Part shown: positions 30,495 to 42,647 of the stretch, piece by piece
Layout: every line of letters begins with the position of its first letter
How positions within the stretch are numbered: the stretch's first letter is position 1
Assembly: GCA_025201345.1 (NCBI GenBank)
Contig: JAIXMG010000011.1
Location: 806,001-870,000, forward strand
Origin: Thamnidium elegans
Lineage: Eukaryota; Mucoromycota; Mucoromycetes; Mucorales; Mucoraceae
Length of the DNA stretch: 64,000 nucleotides
Direction of reading: 5' to 3'
Made by a program: the position numbers and the translations under genes
Notes under the pieces: model-generated
Seen by the model: the letters and a program-made list of their open reading frames with translations, nothing else
Databases searched by the model: none
What the model was told of the DNA's origin: nothing

Positions 30495-31055
30495 CTAGTA
30501 AGTCATTTTAGGTGCTTCAGTCATGGCATACTTTTGATTGACACCTAATAAAGACGTAATGACTCTCAACTTGTTTTTCATTTTGTCTCTTAAAGAAAAT
30601 AAATCAATATCATGATCATTATAAGCGGGAAACTCATCTATAAGTTTCTTTAATCCATCAATTTGTTTAATAGCTCTATATTCATATGCTCAGTAAAAAA
30701 AAAAAATTGTATGTAAATTTCATCTAATGCTTACTTTGAAGATACAGTCTCGGGATAAGAGTTGGTCAATTGAGTCCACATTTCTACACAACCTAAATAG
30801 AATCCAATTTCTCGGCCTAAGTCAAACGCTTTTTCACAACCAAAGAGACGACCCTCAAGTTCTCCGGATTTTTCTCCGTCTCTGAATCCATCGTCAAAAC
30901 CATGTTCTTCGAACCTATTTTTTTTTTAAAAAAAAAAAAAAAGAGTATTAGAAAGCTGAGTAGACAACATGGCAAGAATTGACTTACATGGTTTCTAAAT
31001 AACATAAAGATTCGAGATCTTGATTAGGAGGAGGAAGAGTTTTAGTGCTTGACAT
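30495..31055 (-). CDS. LTO1: LTO1-like protein (Yae1/Lto1 family, Fe-S cluster adaptor)
   Basis: Three exons (30988-31055, 30735-30914, 30495-30675) make 142 residues. Residues about 23-75 carry the Yae1-type glycine array: FEEHGFDDGFRDGEKSGELE, GRLFGCEKAFDLGREIGFYLG, i.e. repeated GFxxGxxxG spacing with the terminal GFYLGC. In yeast, Lto1 forms a complex with Yae1 that delivers cytosolic iron-sulfur cluster machinery to the ribosome-recycling ATPase Rli1/ABCE1; the human homologue is ORAOV1. A C-terminal aromatic residue helps recruit the CIA targeting complex in yeast; here the protein ends in MTY. A T10A14 tract sits in the first intron. The start is 217 bp from the divergent PRP18 start. 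Confidence 0.9.
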
Positions 31056-31271
31056 GATGACTAATAAAACAAAGAAAGTTTTTTTTTACTTTTTTCTTTT
31101 GACCCACGTTTTATTTCGGTGCGTGTCTCATATTCCAAACTGCGCTTTTCTTGGTTTCACGACTCTGCTTCTGCATTCTAATCACGTGATTTTATTTGCT
31201 TAAATATTTTTTTTTCCATTGAAGTTTTTCCATTCACAACTTTTATAAACTCTTTATTTAAAAAAATAATA

Positions 31272-32731
31272 ATGGATTTCCTTAAAGATGTTATTCAAGA
31301 GGAGATTTCTAAAAAGCGTAAGCTTTTAGAAGCAGTAGAGAAACATGGAGGAGCAGATAAAAAATTAAAATATGTTAGTAGAGCTGAATTGGAAAGAATT
31401 CGTGAAGAAGAATACCGAAAAAAAGAAAAAGAAAGAGAAGAAAAAGAAAGACAGGTACGAATGTAATAAATCAATCAAAGAATACTTTGTATATTAATAC
31501 CACTTTTTTATTGTAGAAAAAAGCACGTCTTGAAGAAGAAGAAGAGGTATGCTATAAGACTAGTTTGTTGTTTTTTTGTTTTTAATCTAATCAACATTTA
31601 TAGAAAAAACGTAAACAAGAACTTGATAGACAAAATGCTATTGCTGAAGAAAAAGCAAAGGATCAACCAGTAAGATCATTACACTTTTTTTTTTTTTTTT
31701 GAAATCCACATCATCGATCTAAAAATTATTATTACTTAGGAAGAAGTTATTGAAGCTTTTAATATTTCACGAGAGGAATGTGTTCGTCGTTTAAGAGCAA
31801 TGGGACAACCTATTCGATTATTTGGTGAGACGGATAAACAATGTAAAGTTCGTCTTCGTGCTTTAGAGCTTATGGATGAACAATCAGGAGTAAGTTATAT
31901 ATATGAGTACCTGTTAAAAAAAAAAAAAAAAAGAGAAAAACTAAAAAAAAAGTCTTGTAGGATCAAGGTCGTAACGATTTTATGAGAACATTAGAAGAGA
32001 TGGAAACGAATATGCGTCTTGATGATTTGAAGCAAAAGGGTGGACCAGTGGATGATAAAAAGAAGATAAAAAAAACAACACTTGTTGTTGAACCTATTCA
32101 AATAGGATTACTTCAAACAGATATTGATAAACTTTATTCTCAAATTTATGCTTATTTTGCTGTAAGTTTTTAAAAAAGATGAGTGATTTATGGCAGTGAA
32201 CTAAATTCGATATATATTTTTAGCATACGTTAGAAGAGTGGGAGGAAGCAATGGCAGATCGCCCAGAAGAGGAAAAGAGAAGTGGACCTGGTAAAAGAGC
32301 AGCAGTATTACAAAAACAAACAGCAGAATATATTAAACCATTGATGCGTCAATTAAAAAAGAGAACATTAGAGCCAGATATTCTTGCTCGTGTTGCTGAA
32401 ATTGCTCAAAGAATGCAGGTTAGATTGTATAGAGATGCACAAGATGCTTATCTTCAGTTATCAATTGGTAACGCTCCTTGGCCTATTGGTGTTACCATGG
32501 TTGGGTATGTTTTTTTTTTTTTTTGCATAATAATATATAATCTGTCATATGTTAACCTTTATATTCTTTTATAGTATTCATGAACGTTCTGCTCGTGAAA
32601 AGATTTTCTCATCTCAAGTAGCTCATGTATTGAACGATGAAGCATCAAGAAAGTGGATTCAGTCTGTTAAGCGTTTAATGACTTTTGCTCAAACCAAATA
32701 TCCTCCTTACACTCTTAGTCAAATCTCTTAA
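31272..32731 (+). CDS. PRP18: Pre-mRNA splicing factor Prp18
   Basis: Seven exons (31272-31454, 31517-31546, 31604-31669, 31740-31889, 31961-32161, 32224-32504, 32575-32731) close to 355 residues. The N-terminus [19 protein letters not shown] and a charged helix precede the PRP4/SFM-type motif ([20 protein letters not shown], residues about 98-117). The C-terminal Prp18 helical bundle has [20 protein letters not shown], the conserved loop that touches the spliceosome, and ends [13 protein letters not shown]. Prp18 acts with Slu7 in the second catalytic step of splicing, which suits an intron-rich genome. The length equals that of animal orthologues. The 30-bp second exon is small but required for frame. 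Confidence 0.95.
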
Positions 32732-33648
32732 TTTTTTTTTTTTCAAATAAAAAAAAAAAAAAAAAAGTAGATAAAAAGAAAAAGCTTTGTATCCTATAAA
32801 TGCTGGGTATATTTTGGTAGAGACCTTTTCCCCCTATTCAGAGCTAAAATGTCAAAAGAAAAGCTGTAATAATTCAACCTACTTGTTCCTTAAGATTTTT
32901 ATTTCTTTTACTGTGGTAGGTGAACAGTGACGGACGGTAAAATGATTCAGGCTATGAATGATTTTTTTTTCCAGTAAGTAGATGGTGTTATTGCTTACTG
33001 TTCTTCTACAAATGTAATCGGATAAATGGCATAACATGTCGTTGATAAATGCCATAATAAGGGTGTACACTACTTTACGCTCTTCGAAAGTTCGGACGCT
33101 TTTACCGTTTATTTAAAATGTATGTGTATGGGCCTCTGTAGATTAAAAGGTATAATGTTTGTCAAATGAAGGCCTTAACAGTCAATATAGCTCTATTTTA
33201 CTAATTATTAGAATTATGTTATGTTTCCTCTTTTCTAATAGTTGTCACCACTAAGCTATAACAAAAGGTGTACATTTTCATTTTAAAATAGACCTGATCT
33301 AATTTTTTTTAGGCTAGACTGATTATAGTAAACAAATAGATAACGGCGTGTTGTTTTGAACTTTTCGAAATTTTTGAATAATATGATGGATACAATAGAC
33401 TGATAGTGTTTATATTAAAGATTACTCAAATTATATAACTATATACTAGTTAATATTATTAGGGCATCATATGAATATATGTACATATATAGCCAAACGA
33501 GACATAGGACGATTATTTAAATTCAAGTAAGACAGGTCCAGTGGATGATTACACAAACCTGAGATTTAATTATATATTTCTTTTTTTTATAGGGGTTTTT
33601 TTTCTCTTTTTCTTTTATCTCTTTCGTTTATATATATACATTTTAATC
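32732..33648. other. Intergenic region between PRP18 and the GDPD gene
   Basis: No gene supported. A minus-strand frame at 32879-33070 (62 codons) shows no family pattern. Poly-T and poly-A blocks follow the PRP18 stop and probably include its polyadenylation region. Confidence 0.45.
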
Positions 33649-34766
33649 ATGTATGAAGTTGTTGATAAAGACGCTAATTTTAACCTTCGTAAGTTTATAT
33701 TATCTAGTATATATGATCTTCTCAATTTTAACTTTCTTTTTTAATTTTTTAAAAAGATATCCCTGATGTTATTGCTCATCGTGGATTTTCGGCTGAAAAC
33801 CCGGAAAATACTTTAAATTCATATGCTAACGCAGTAAAAGCTGGTACAAATGCATTGGAAGGAGGTAAAAAAAAAAAAAATAAAAAAAAGAGGGGTATAT
33901 AACGTTACTAATATGTCTAATCTAGATATCCGTCTCAGTAAAGATAATGAAGTTGTTGTCATGCACGATTTAACATTGGATAGAACCAGTACTGGTAAAG
34001 GGCCTGTTCGCGAAAGTAACTGGCATGGTTATATTGATGGGTTAACTACAAAGGCAGAACCATCTCAACCTATTCCCAGATTTAAAGATGTACTCGATTT
34101 ATTAACTCAACCTGAAGTGAGTTCAATTGAAGGACTTTATATGATTGTCGATATAAAGGTAATAAGGATAAAACAGTACCGGGGTCACATTGATAACTTA
34201 AAAAAAAATTACTCCCATAGTATGACAATCCTATTGAAATATTAGACGCTTTGCATAAATTAATCGAAACATACTTACCTCAGCATGCTAAATTATGTGA
34301 TCAATTAGTTATTGGTATTTGGAATATTGAATTCCTTGAAAAGGCAAAGGAGTTATTTCCAAAGTTCAAGTTCTGTTTTATTGGTATCTCACTTTCAGCT
34401 GCTCGCAATTATTTTTTAGACAGTGTAGATTGTCTTAGTTTACCCTTTGCCGCCTTAGCTGGATCAGATGGCCAATCATTGATTAAGGAAGCTCACACGC
34501 GCAATAAACGTGTGTTTACTTGGACAATTAATGACCCCTTACAAATGAAAACCTGTGTTTTATGGAAAGTAGACGGTGTAATTGGTGATAATGTTCGGGT
34601 TTTACTAGAAAACGTAAACGAATTAGTTAAAACTGTAAATGGTCCTGAAGATTATCAAGAGTTTGCTAAAACGGATACTTATTTATCATCAAGACGTAGA
34701 AGAGCTTATCTTTATATGGTGACTAAAGTAATGGGTTTAGCAAGTTGGAAAGTGATTGGTGTATAG
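33649..34766 (+). CDS. Glycerophosphodiester phosphodiesterase family protein, Pgc1-like
   Basis: Four exons (33649-33688, 33757-33864, 33926-34158, 34221-34766) make 308 residues. The GDPD catalytic pattern is intact: AHRGFSAENPENT (His21-Arg22), ALEGDIRLSKDNEVVVMHD (metal ligands Glu48 and Asp50, general acid His63) and DIK in the middle. The later blocks KVFTWTIND-like RVFTWTINDPLQM and VDGVIGDN complete the TIM barrel. Its layout and the C-terminal hydrophobic extension agree best with yeast Pgc1, a phosphatidylglycerol phospholipase C, rather than cytosolic Gde1, which has SPX and ankyrin domains. The substrate is therefore inferred. The gene ends 23 bp from the stop of the convergent F-box-like gene. 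Confidence 0.88.
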
Positions 34767-34789
34767 TTAAAAAAAAAAAAAACTTTATT

Positions 34790-35635
34790 TTAATTATAAT
34801 TCATAAAACATTGATTTATATTTAAAGACCTATGTTTACTTTCACGCTCTACTTGAACATTATATTGTGTTAAAAGATTTTCGGTCAAGCTAGACATTTG
34901 ATCCGAATTGTAATTGAAATATAGACTGTTTTTGCAAATAATCTCAGCAGGCAAGAATATATTTGGTGTATGTTTTACTTTCTTTGTTGAAATATGTCTT
35001 CTATTATTTAATGGAAATCTGTTATAATAATCCAAATCAAATATAATAATTGAATCAACAGGTGAACCCAAACTCCTTAAACAATGTTCTACTGTTCTTA
35101 AATCTCCCAATAGAACAAGTTTTTTAAAAACCGATCGATATGTCTTAGTTTTACAAACTTTGGTTTTACAACCAATATGTGAATCTATAATATCATCAAA
35201 AATTTCAACTGCAAATAATTGTTGACGTTTTAAAATCAATTCCTCGTTACTTTCTGAGCCATTAACACTCTTATTATCTTGTTCGTCGTCTAATAATATT
35301 GTCATAAATTTGCCCGGATCTGAACAACGAATTGCATGAATAATAGACCATCCTTTGATAAGAGATGCCATGTCTTGTTTTGTTGTATTAATAAAGTGAT
35401 TTAAAACTACTCTTCTAATCGTTTTAGGTACATAAAGTATGTTGTAATATGTAAATAGTAAAAGTGCTCCAGTATCTTGTCCAAATTTAAATCGATCATT
35501 TAAATAATTCACTGCACTTGATGATGTTAGTATTCTTTCTATTGTTTTACACGTTTGTGATAATTGAATATATTCTTTAAAATGTACATAATTTCCTATA
35601 ACCAGTAAAATTTCTGCAGGTAAATGTTTCTCCAT
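34790..35635 (-). CDS. F-box-like protein of unknown target
   Basis: A single exon gives 281 residues. The N-terminus MEKHLPAEILLVIGNYVHFK, then YIQLSQTCKTIERIL, fits a short F-box (residues 3-40). The remainder (KGWSIIHAIRCSDPGKFMTI, VFKKLVLLGDLRTVEHCL) is helical and has no clear repeat, so I assign no fold. It is not a close paralogue of the three long F-box proteins in this window. A Skp1-binding adaptor role is inferred. It is convergent with the GDPD gene with only 23 bp between stops, so 3' UTRs probably overlap. Confidence 0.65.
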   Translation of the reverse strand: MEKHLPAEILLVIGNYVHFKEYIQLSQTCKTIERILTSSSAVNYLNDRFKFGQDTGALLLFTYYNILYVPKTIRRVVLNHFINTTKQDMASLIKGWSIIHAIRCSDPGKFMTILLDDEQDNKSVNGSESNEELILKRQQLFAVEIFDDIIDSHIGCKTKVCKTKTYRSVFKKLVLLGDLRTVEHCLRSLGSPVDSIIIFDLDYYNRFPLNNRRHISTKKVKHTPNIFLPAEIICKNSLYFNYNSDQMSSLTENLLTQYNVQVERESKHRSLNINQCFMNYN

Positions 35636-35708
35636 TTTTATTTAATTAAGAGAAAAAAGGAAAAAAATGTATATATATATTTCCCTTTTTTATATAATTT
35701 TTTTATTA

Positions 35709-38381
35709 TTATAGCGCATAGCTCATACCAATCATCTTTAATTCTTTATAATGGTCCAAATGACTTTCACGGCGATTGTTAATAATAGACAAGTGAGCAG
35801 TTTCTAATAATTGTTGTTGCTCTGGTTCTAATTTAGACTTGATTTCCGCTAATATCACAGGAACAAACTTTCCTGATACATAAAGTGGAACTCCAAAAAG
35901 TTTTTGAAATAAAAGTAGCGTTGTCAAATGTAGTAATTGTGGTGCCGAATTAGCAGATATTTTTAGCCCTTGTAGTTGGTTATGCAATTGTTGGTGTATA
36001 ATGGTGTTTGACGTACTACATTATCGTTAGTTATATTATGTATATACATATTATATATATATATATATATATATATCTTTACCTTTTCATTTGATCGTTT
36101 TCAAGTTCTTCTTTAAATAAATGTAGTTTATCTTTAATCAATATTTCATTAATAAACAGTCCGACATCCTTTTTCTTTATAATTTCTTCGATTTCAATAA
36201 TAGATGTCTTATCATATTTATGATCATTTTCTCTTATAAAATATGCAATAACACATTTCTGTTGTTTGGCGTCGACAATACTTTGCTTTTCGATATCGTC
36301 AATTGTAATACATAAAGATGTTGATTCTGCCACTTCAGCCTTATTAAATGATTGTGATAAAATCGAGTAAAGAACAAGATGATAGAGAAAGTCGGTGCAT
36401 TGATTTTTTAATATAAATTTTTGTAAACTTTTTCGAGCAGATGTATCTACAAAAAAAAAAAAAAAAAAAAAAAAATTAGCTGTATATCAAGTAGTTAAAA
36501 AAAAACAAGATTTTATAAACTAACCTTGAAATAATTGAGTTGCTTTGTAATTAAAATAAATTGATTTGCGAATATTTAATAGTATTGCTAATTCTTGTGC
36601 CTTATGTTCAACTACCCATTTATCAGCAGACACAATTTCTTCTGCCTCAATATACGGTGTTTGTAATATATCATCAAATTGATTTATAATTGGTATTCTT
36701 GCAAAGGGTGCAATTTTTTCTGCAATATTATGAGAGCAACCAGTACTTTCAAGCGCTTTAATAATCTAACGGTAGGTTAGCAACAAAAATTTATTCGCCT
36801 ATATTTTTTCTTCTTATAAACTTACTTGAACTGGACTCATTTTAGCTGTCGTTGGTGATTCGTGTTTATTGTTTTGCTTTATTGAGCGAGCTAAAATTCT
36901 TAAATAGTTTTTGGTTTGCAAAACCGTGTTGTTAATAAAATTAGGTGTTGTGACATAACCACCTTCCAATATAATCAACTTGTTTTGATTATTATTCGTA
37001 TTAACTTCTGAGCTGATGATATCCAGTACTTTATTTACATCGTCAAAAGTTAAGTTTGTAGGCAAGTAATCCTGTTTTTTAAGAATGTAAAATAATGAAT
37101 AACCCTTTTTTTTATATACGTAGATAATGTTTGCTTACATTCAAATCACAGTAATCCGTAACAGATTCTAATATATCCTTTGCCTTGTCTTTAACTGAAG
37201 TTTTAATGACACATGAATTAAGTGTCAAGTAGCTATTGACATCATAATTATCAGCAATCAAGTCTATAGCCGTAGAATATGGATACAAATTTTCAATTGT
37301 ATGCAAGCCTAGTAATAATAATAAAAACGTGAATAAAAAAAAAAAAAAAAAAAAAGACTTGCCGCGTATTCGCTTTATACTTACTGACACAGTCATTAGA
37401 GTCAAAAATAGATTTTATCAATGCAATTTGTCTAGTTCTATAGCTTTTGGGCTCAAAAATAGCTCTGCTTCTCTTTCCTCGTAGTGTACCTAGTGTAAAT
37501 GTACTGTCTTTGACAATTTGCTCAAGCAGCACTATAAAATAATGTTATTACCTTTTTAATGAATAAATATATTATCTAACTTACAATAAAACATATCTTC
37601 AGATATACCTTGCGATTTCTGAAGTTTAAACATTGGTATTGGTCTACAAACAGAAAATAATGTGTAAGTCGGATATTCGAATATATAATTTTGAAAGACA
37701 GTACTCGTCAGCGGATTCCAGTGCCTTGCGTATTTTTGATCTACAGTTTTCAATATATTCTGTTGTCGAGATAACGTCGGGTATTTGACTGTATATAGCG
37801 TATCCATCAAATGAATCAATAACCTATTCTAATTTGTAAGCAACAAAATAAATTTACATTTTATAATACTTTACGGATTTAAGTAAACTATAAGGTAATT
37901 TCATTTGTTGTGCCTGAGCTACAATAGATATGGAACCAGACTTAATTATTTGTAATTCAATTTGTTCTTCTAAATTTTCCATAAAAGCTCTACCGCAGTA
38001 TAAGTACACAATTATAAACGTACATATAATTATAATCTTACGGTGTAAGCACTAAATCATCAATTACAGTCCAATCTTTTATGTTTAACAACTCCTCGAT
38101 CGCTTTTTCTACCGTAAATTGTTCAACTGCAAGAATTTCAGACAATTTCTCAATATTAATTTTTCCTATTTACGAATGATATAAATAAATAAAAATTCTT
38201 GTTTGGGACTATACAGAAACTCACCGTGGGTCTCTACTTGTTTTGAAATAGTCTCATTCACGTATTTCAAGTCCAAGTAATACTCGCCATCTAATGTTCG
38301 AGTCACATCTTGAAGTAAGCCCTTCTTAATCCCTTGTTCTACAAACTGAATAAATAAGTTGGGTTGAATCGTAACTGGCAT
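35709..38381 (-). CDS. UFL1: E3 UFM1-protein ligase 1 (UFL1)
   Basis: Eleven exons (38225-38381, 38042-38165, 37875-37989, 37705-37823, 37585-37643, 37385-37531, 37139-37308, 36826-37071, 36525-36765, 36083-36446, 35709-36015) close exactly to 682 residues. The N-terminal winged-helix region matches UFL1: LFIQFVEQGIKKGLLQDVTR, TLDGEYYLDLKYVNETISKQ and INIEKLSEILAVEQFTVEKA. The later TTEYIENCRSKIRKAL block, LLLEQIVKDSTFTLGTLRGK and the helical C-terminus follow in the usual order. UFL1, with DDRGK1, transfers UFM1 to targets such as ribosomal protein uL24 at the endoplasmic reticulum. It is somewhat shorter than the roughly 790-residue animal protein. The system is missing from budding yeast, so finding it here is of interest. 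Confidence 0.85.
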
Positions 38382-38509
38382 TTTTTTTCTTTGGAATGGA
38401 ATAAAAAAGAAAAAAGGCTATTGATATTTGACAAATTTGTAACTATCTTTCCAAAGTCAGACTAGTAAAAAGCAGTCTTTTTGCTGGGCATTCCAAAAGT
38501 GAAGAGCTC

Positions 38510-38700
38510 ACTTTTTAACGATATACAAGGAGGGGATTCGACCACAGTAGTCAATCAAAGTAACCTTGGAGACAGAATACATTATTTTAGGTATTAAAAT
38601 ATCTCCAGAATCAAGAGGGGATTTCTCATGATACTCGCTTTTACTTTCGGCGGGAAATGTGATAAATGCCCACCTGCCAACAAAATCATCATGGTTTAAT
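38510..38700 (-). pseudogene. Fragment of the R1-associated gene
   Basis: A minus-strand open stretch encodes NHDDFVGRWAFITFPAES and then PLDSGDILIPKIMYSVSK up to a stop at about 38513 (IVKK). It resembles the coding part of the R1 repeat copy at 4480-4571 (NQDEFVDGWVFTTLEAG). There is no start codon in context. It is a stranded piece of a multiplied gene. Confidence 0.45.
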
Positions 38701-39209
38701 TTTATTTCCAGTTACAGTAAATCATTGTTTATAATAAGATTCTCGGTATCAAATTATATATTTCATTGCACGAAGCAAAGGCTTCAATAGTGATATTTTT
38801 TTAATGAGGGATTTACCTCAATAAAGTTAACAATATCTTTGCTTCTTGTTGTTATGCCAGGCAGAAGCTAGTTTTTGCTGTTTTTATTTATTACCTTGTC
38901 CGTATTGATATTTAAGCAACAGTATCTTAAAGTTGGATCCACCAATATCATTGCGGAATCGACTTTTTTTCTTTTTGTTTTTTTTATTCGCATCCAATTA
39001 TTTATATGACAAAGTAGTTAGTTATATGCATACGAGTATTATAAAAAGACGCTTGCTTTGGCTCATAATTTCATCTTTTTATTTTTTATGTTCAGACTAA
39101 GAACACCAAAATTAATCATACGCAAGAAGTTTTCTTTCTTTCCAGTTCTTTTTTTTCTTTTTAACTACAAAAACAGTACTTTGATCATATGCAGAAAGGA
39201 ACAACTATA

Positions 39210-40675
39210 ATATTTACATGTGACACCTACCTTAAACTAGCTCCCAACACGGAGGCGTAAAGGCTAGAAAAGAGCTCAGAAAGATGTGCTGAAACTGAAT
39301 CGGAAAGCGAGCCTTCTACCAAAAAAAAAACTTAAGAACGCCGAAAGAGAAAAGGAGATTTCGGAAGCCTTTCAGCAAGAAATGAAGCGGCGCCTTTCCA
39401 AAGCGGCGCCTTTCCAAAGCGACTCAAGATTGTATAGTCTCCAAGAACAATCTCGAAGACCTCAAAGCTGCGTGTCTAAACAAAAAAAGCTAGACAGAGG
39501 GGAATATAAGTGCTCGAGCAACTGAGCTAGGGAAATTTCTGAAAAGAAGAAGAAACAAACCCTTTTACAATACCGGGTTGAACTTGTCGAAAGTGATTTT
39601 GTCAGTTTATTTTCAGACTATAAAAAGACTATCAAGGGGAAAAGGCTAAGCAGTAAAGGCTATTTCTCAGAAAGTTGAAGAAGTAAATCTTCATGAAGAA
39701 GATGAACACGGCGTATCTTCATCCGGTTCAAAATTCACTATTAAAGCAGCTAAAACTATCCTTCCGCCAACAAGACTATCAGAAAAGCTACTCGATAACA
39801 CTACAGAGACAGATACGAAGGAAGAAGACAGAAAATTATAGCATGCCTTTTTTACCGTGGTTTACCGCATGATATAAAAGAAACATTTCTTCAAGTTCTC
39901 GAAGAAAAATTAACTGCTTCAACCAATTATACAATTGACTTTGCTGTTCAAGTACATAAACTTATTAACCTGCTAAAGACCTCAACTCTTGTAAAGGATG
40001 GCAACAGCATCAGAATTAAGGAAGAAATAAGTTCTCGCTTTCTAGATTTACTACTAAATATACATCTTGCACTGGAACGAGAACAGAAGTAAAAATTTTG
40101 TATTTCTAAAACGAAAAAGGAAATGAAGCAAAAGAAACAATTATATGCCAGCGAAGAAGAAGCTTCAACCATTCAAAGCCCTATAAGCATCATAATCAAA
40201 TCTCATAACGGAAAAAGAAACTTATTTAATAATGAATGTAGACGACGTAGAAGATATGTAAAGAGATCCAAGGATGATCCAGCTAATAGACCAAAATGGA
40301 TTGAAAAGCCGTTAGATGCAGGAGAGAATTGAACCTTATACAAAAACTTTAGCTATTGAGGTAAAGATGAATACAAAATATTAATATTATGTATCTACTT
40401 ATTAATAAATACTTATTATTTTCTCTTTTTGTTTTTTGTTTTTTCAGCGAATTATATCTATGAATACCAACCCCTCTTCTGATTCTTTCGATATTAAGTT
40501 AGCGGTGGTTGATGACCTGAATATAAAAAATATCAAAAGGGCAAATGAAGAAGAAGAAGAGGTTATCAACGAGTCTTCTGATTTACCAAGAAAGTGTTTG
40601 GTTTTTCTAACGTCTATTTTATGTCAAGTGATATTTAAGCACCACGGAAAGTATATTACGGAAGCAAAAATTTAA
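39210..40675 (+). pseudogene. Decayed coiled-coil gene of unknown family
   Basis: Coding-like stretches on the plus strand alternate frames: 39286-39525 (KNAEREKEISEAFQQEMKRR), 39660-39830 (KFTIKAAKTILPPTRLSEKL), 39845-40090 (YRGLPHDIKETFLQVLEEKL, then DGNSIRIKEEISSRFLDLLL) and 40120-40330 (ECRRRRRYVKRSKDDPANRP). A GTAAAG...TTTTCAG intron-like gap (about 40363-40447) leads to SSDSFDIKLAVVDDLNIKNI. Several frame changes and stops separate them, so no intact protein results. Lys/Arg/Glu-rich coiled coil suggests a nucleic-acid-associated product. It could be a member of the same multiplied, element-linked genes as the relics at 12-16 kb. Confidence 0.45.
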
Positions 40676-41063
40676 TCTGGCATACACGCAAAAAGAAATA
40701 CACATCTTTTGTTTAATTGCCAGAATAGGACGAAGAACCGTTATAATAATATTGAATTGATTATAGAGGCAAAGTAAGAGGTGTATAATCACTTCAAACA
40801 GAACCACAGATGAGAAACCAAAGTAGCTTGAGTATTAAAGAATAAATAACAAAATAAAAAGAAAAAAAAAGAAGGGGTTTAATCTTTAAAAAGAAAGAAA
40901 AAAAAAGACTTTGTCACAAAAAAGCGGAAAGGTTTCCATTTTTTTCTTTCCTTTGGCACTTTTTACTAGTATGATTAAGCTACGACTATAGATATAAGTA
41001 ATATTTTTATAGAAAAATGCCAATATGATAAAAGAAGATATTAGACGCTTTCAATATTTTTAG
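40676..41063. other. No gene seen
   Basis: The sequence is A-rich with no supported frame on either strand. Confidence 0.4.
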
Positions 41064-41267
41064 TTTAAGTACGAAGTAAACAAATCATGCAAATTTACAA
41101 CTTCAGATAGAAAAAAAAAACTAAATGAACAACAACTTGGTATCATCGGTTATGCTCTAGTATTTACAGGACTCATTCATCTTCTACTTACTTTTTTACT
41201 CACAAGAAAAAAAAAGCAAAGAAGAAAAAAATTATGTCTGTGTATGGATAAAGCAGAAGATAATTAA
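41064..41267 (+). other. Possible terminal exon coding for a single membrane segment
   Basis: After an acceptor-like TTTTTAG, 67 codons stay open to a TAA. They encode KKLNEQQLGIIGYALVFTG followed by LIHLLLTFLLTRKKKKQRRK, i.e. one hydrophobic helix of about 20 residues and a strongly basic flank, as in tail-anchored or small membrane proteins. No in-frame ATG precedes it and no upstream exon could be fixed. It may equally be a relic. Confidence 0.3.
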
Positions 41268-42647
41268 AATACATGTTTATTTATTTAAAAGTTATTAGAG
41301 CTAAATAACCAGCAAGCGGACTCTTGTCTCTACTTCCCATCCGCGGTGACTTTATGTTAGACTAGTTATGTCTTCCACTAAATGCATAATATACTCCTTT
41401 GTAATTAACTAAAAGAGGTTCTATGATTGTTATTTTGTCAAAACTATCGGATTTACTTATGATTATATTACAACCATATCAAACAGCACTGTCCACTCAG
41501 TATATTCCCCCTTTTTTAAAATAAAAGTGATTCCCCTTTTTCTATTTTTTTTTACGTGATTTGCATAAAGAGCTTTCAAGCTTTCAAAAACTACCCCGGG
41601 CTTTTTCTTTTACGGTAAAAGTTGATACAAAAAAAAAAAGGTACGTGTGGCGTTTGAATTAAGGAAAAAATGCCATGTGTCGGAATTATTTTGAATCACA
41701 GACTGGTATCACTACATACTTGGCTTCGCCTTTTAGACAACAAGAGCTCCCTTTTTTTTTTGTTGTTGTTGTAGTAACGATGCAAAAAAGTTTCAAAAAA
41801 GGGGAGACGTGGTTATTCCCTTTTTTTTTTTTTGCAGGTATTTTATTACACCGACACAGCTTAATTTACTTTGTTATTATTAAAAAAAAAGTGCTTCAAA
41901 GTTACACTACTTGTTTTCCTCAGGTACTTTTTTAGGTCTCAAAAAAAATCGCAGCACAAATTCAAAAGTTTTTATGAGCAAAAAAAAAAAAAAAAAAAAG
42001 AAACGAAAAAGGAGGGAGAGGCATTGTGTATATATAGTATCATTTTCTTCGTCATAGTAGGGAAATAAAACTTTTTGGACCCATAGAATTTAAAATATAT
42101 ATTGTTTCGTTTGTGTGTTTGTTACACGTACTTAGTGCCAAATATACAAATAAAGAATACCTTGTTTAAATCAAAACTGTAAAGGATTTTTTTTTTTTTT
42201 TTTTAAAAAAAACAAATAGTGAATAATAATTATTATTTTCTAGTCGCGTAAAAAAGGAGGAAGATTTAGACTTTAACTGTACCGAGCTTTGCAAGTGGAT
42301 TTTTGTATCTCGGGTCGGAGTGGGTTGGAAGTATAAAAGACTAAAAAAACAAATAATATATAAAAAAATGACTGTTATACTTGACAGGTGATAACTAAAG
42401 TAGTAGATACAAACTATAAGCTATTTTATCAAGGAAAAATAGCAATTCAAGCTTATTATTTAAAAACCAAGTGTATACAACAACAATTAGATATCAAACA
42501 ATTTAAACAATTGTCAACTCAGATAAAACGGGGACTCGTGCCTAATCCAAGTATAGAAAAAAAAAAAAAAAAAGTGGGATATAATTTTTTTTTTCTTTTT
42601 ATTCATCTTTCTTTTTTTTTTTTTTTCTAAAGAACATTAAAAAAATA
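41268..42647. other. Gene-poor region upstream of myosin V
   Basis: This holds the myosin promoter and long T and A runs (T18A8 at 42187-42212). A frame at 42388-42580 (VVDTNYKLFYQGKIAIQAYY) looks coding in composition and follows an acceptor-like TTGACAG, but has no ATG and no known match. It may be a relic or an alternative 5' exon. Confidence 0.4.

Noticed and set aside
38525..38545. GGATTCGACC, resembling a tRNA T-loop
   Set aside because: No matching acceptor or anticodon arm; it lies inside a coding relic.
41675..41935. 86-codon plus-strand frame
   Set aside because: Driven by homopolymers (T and A runs); no domain.
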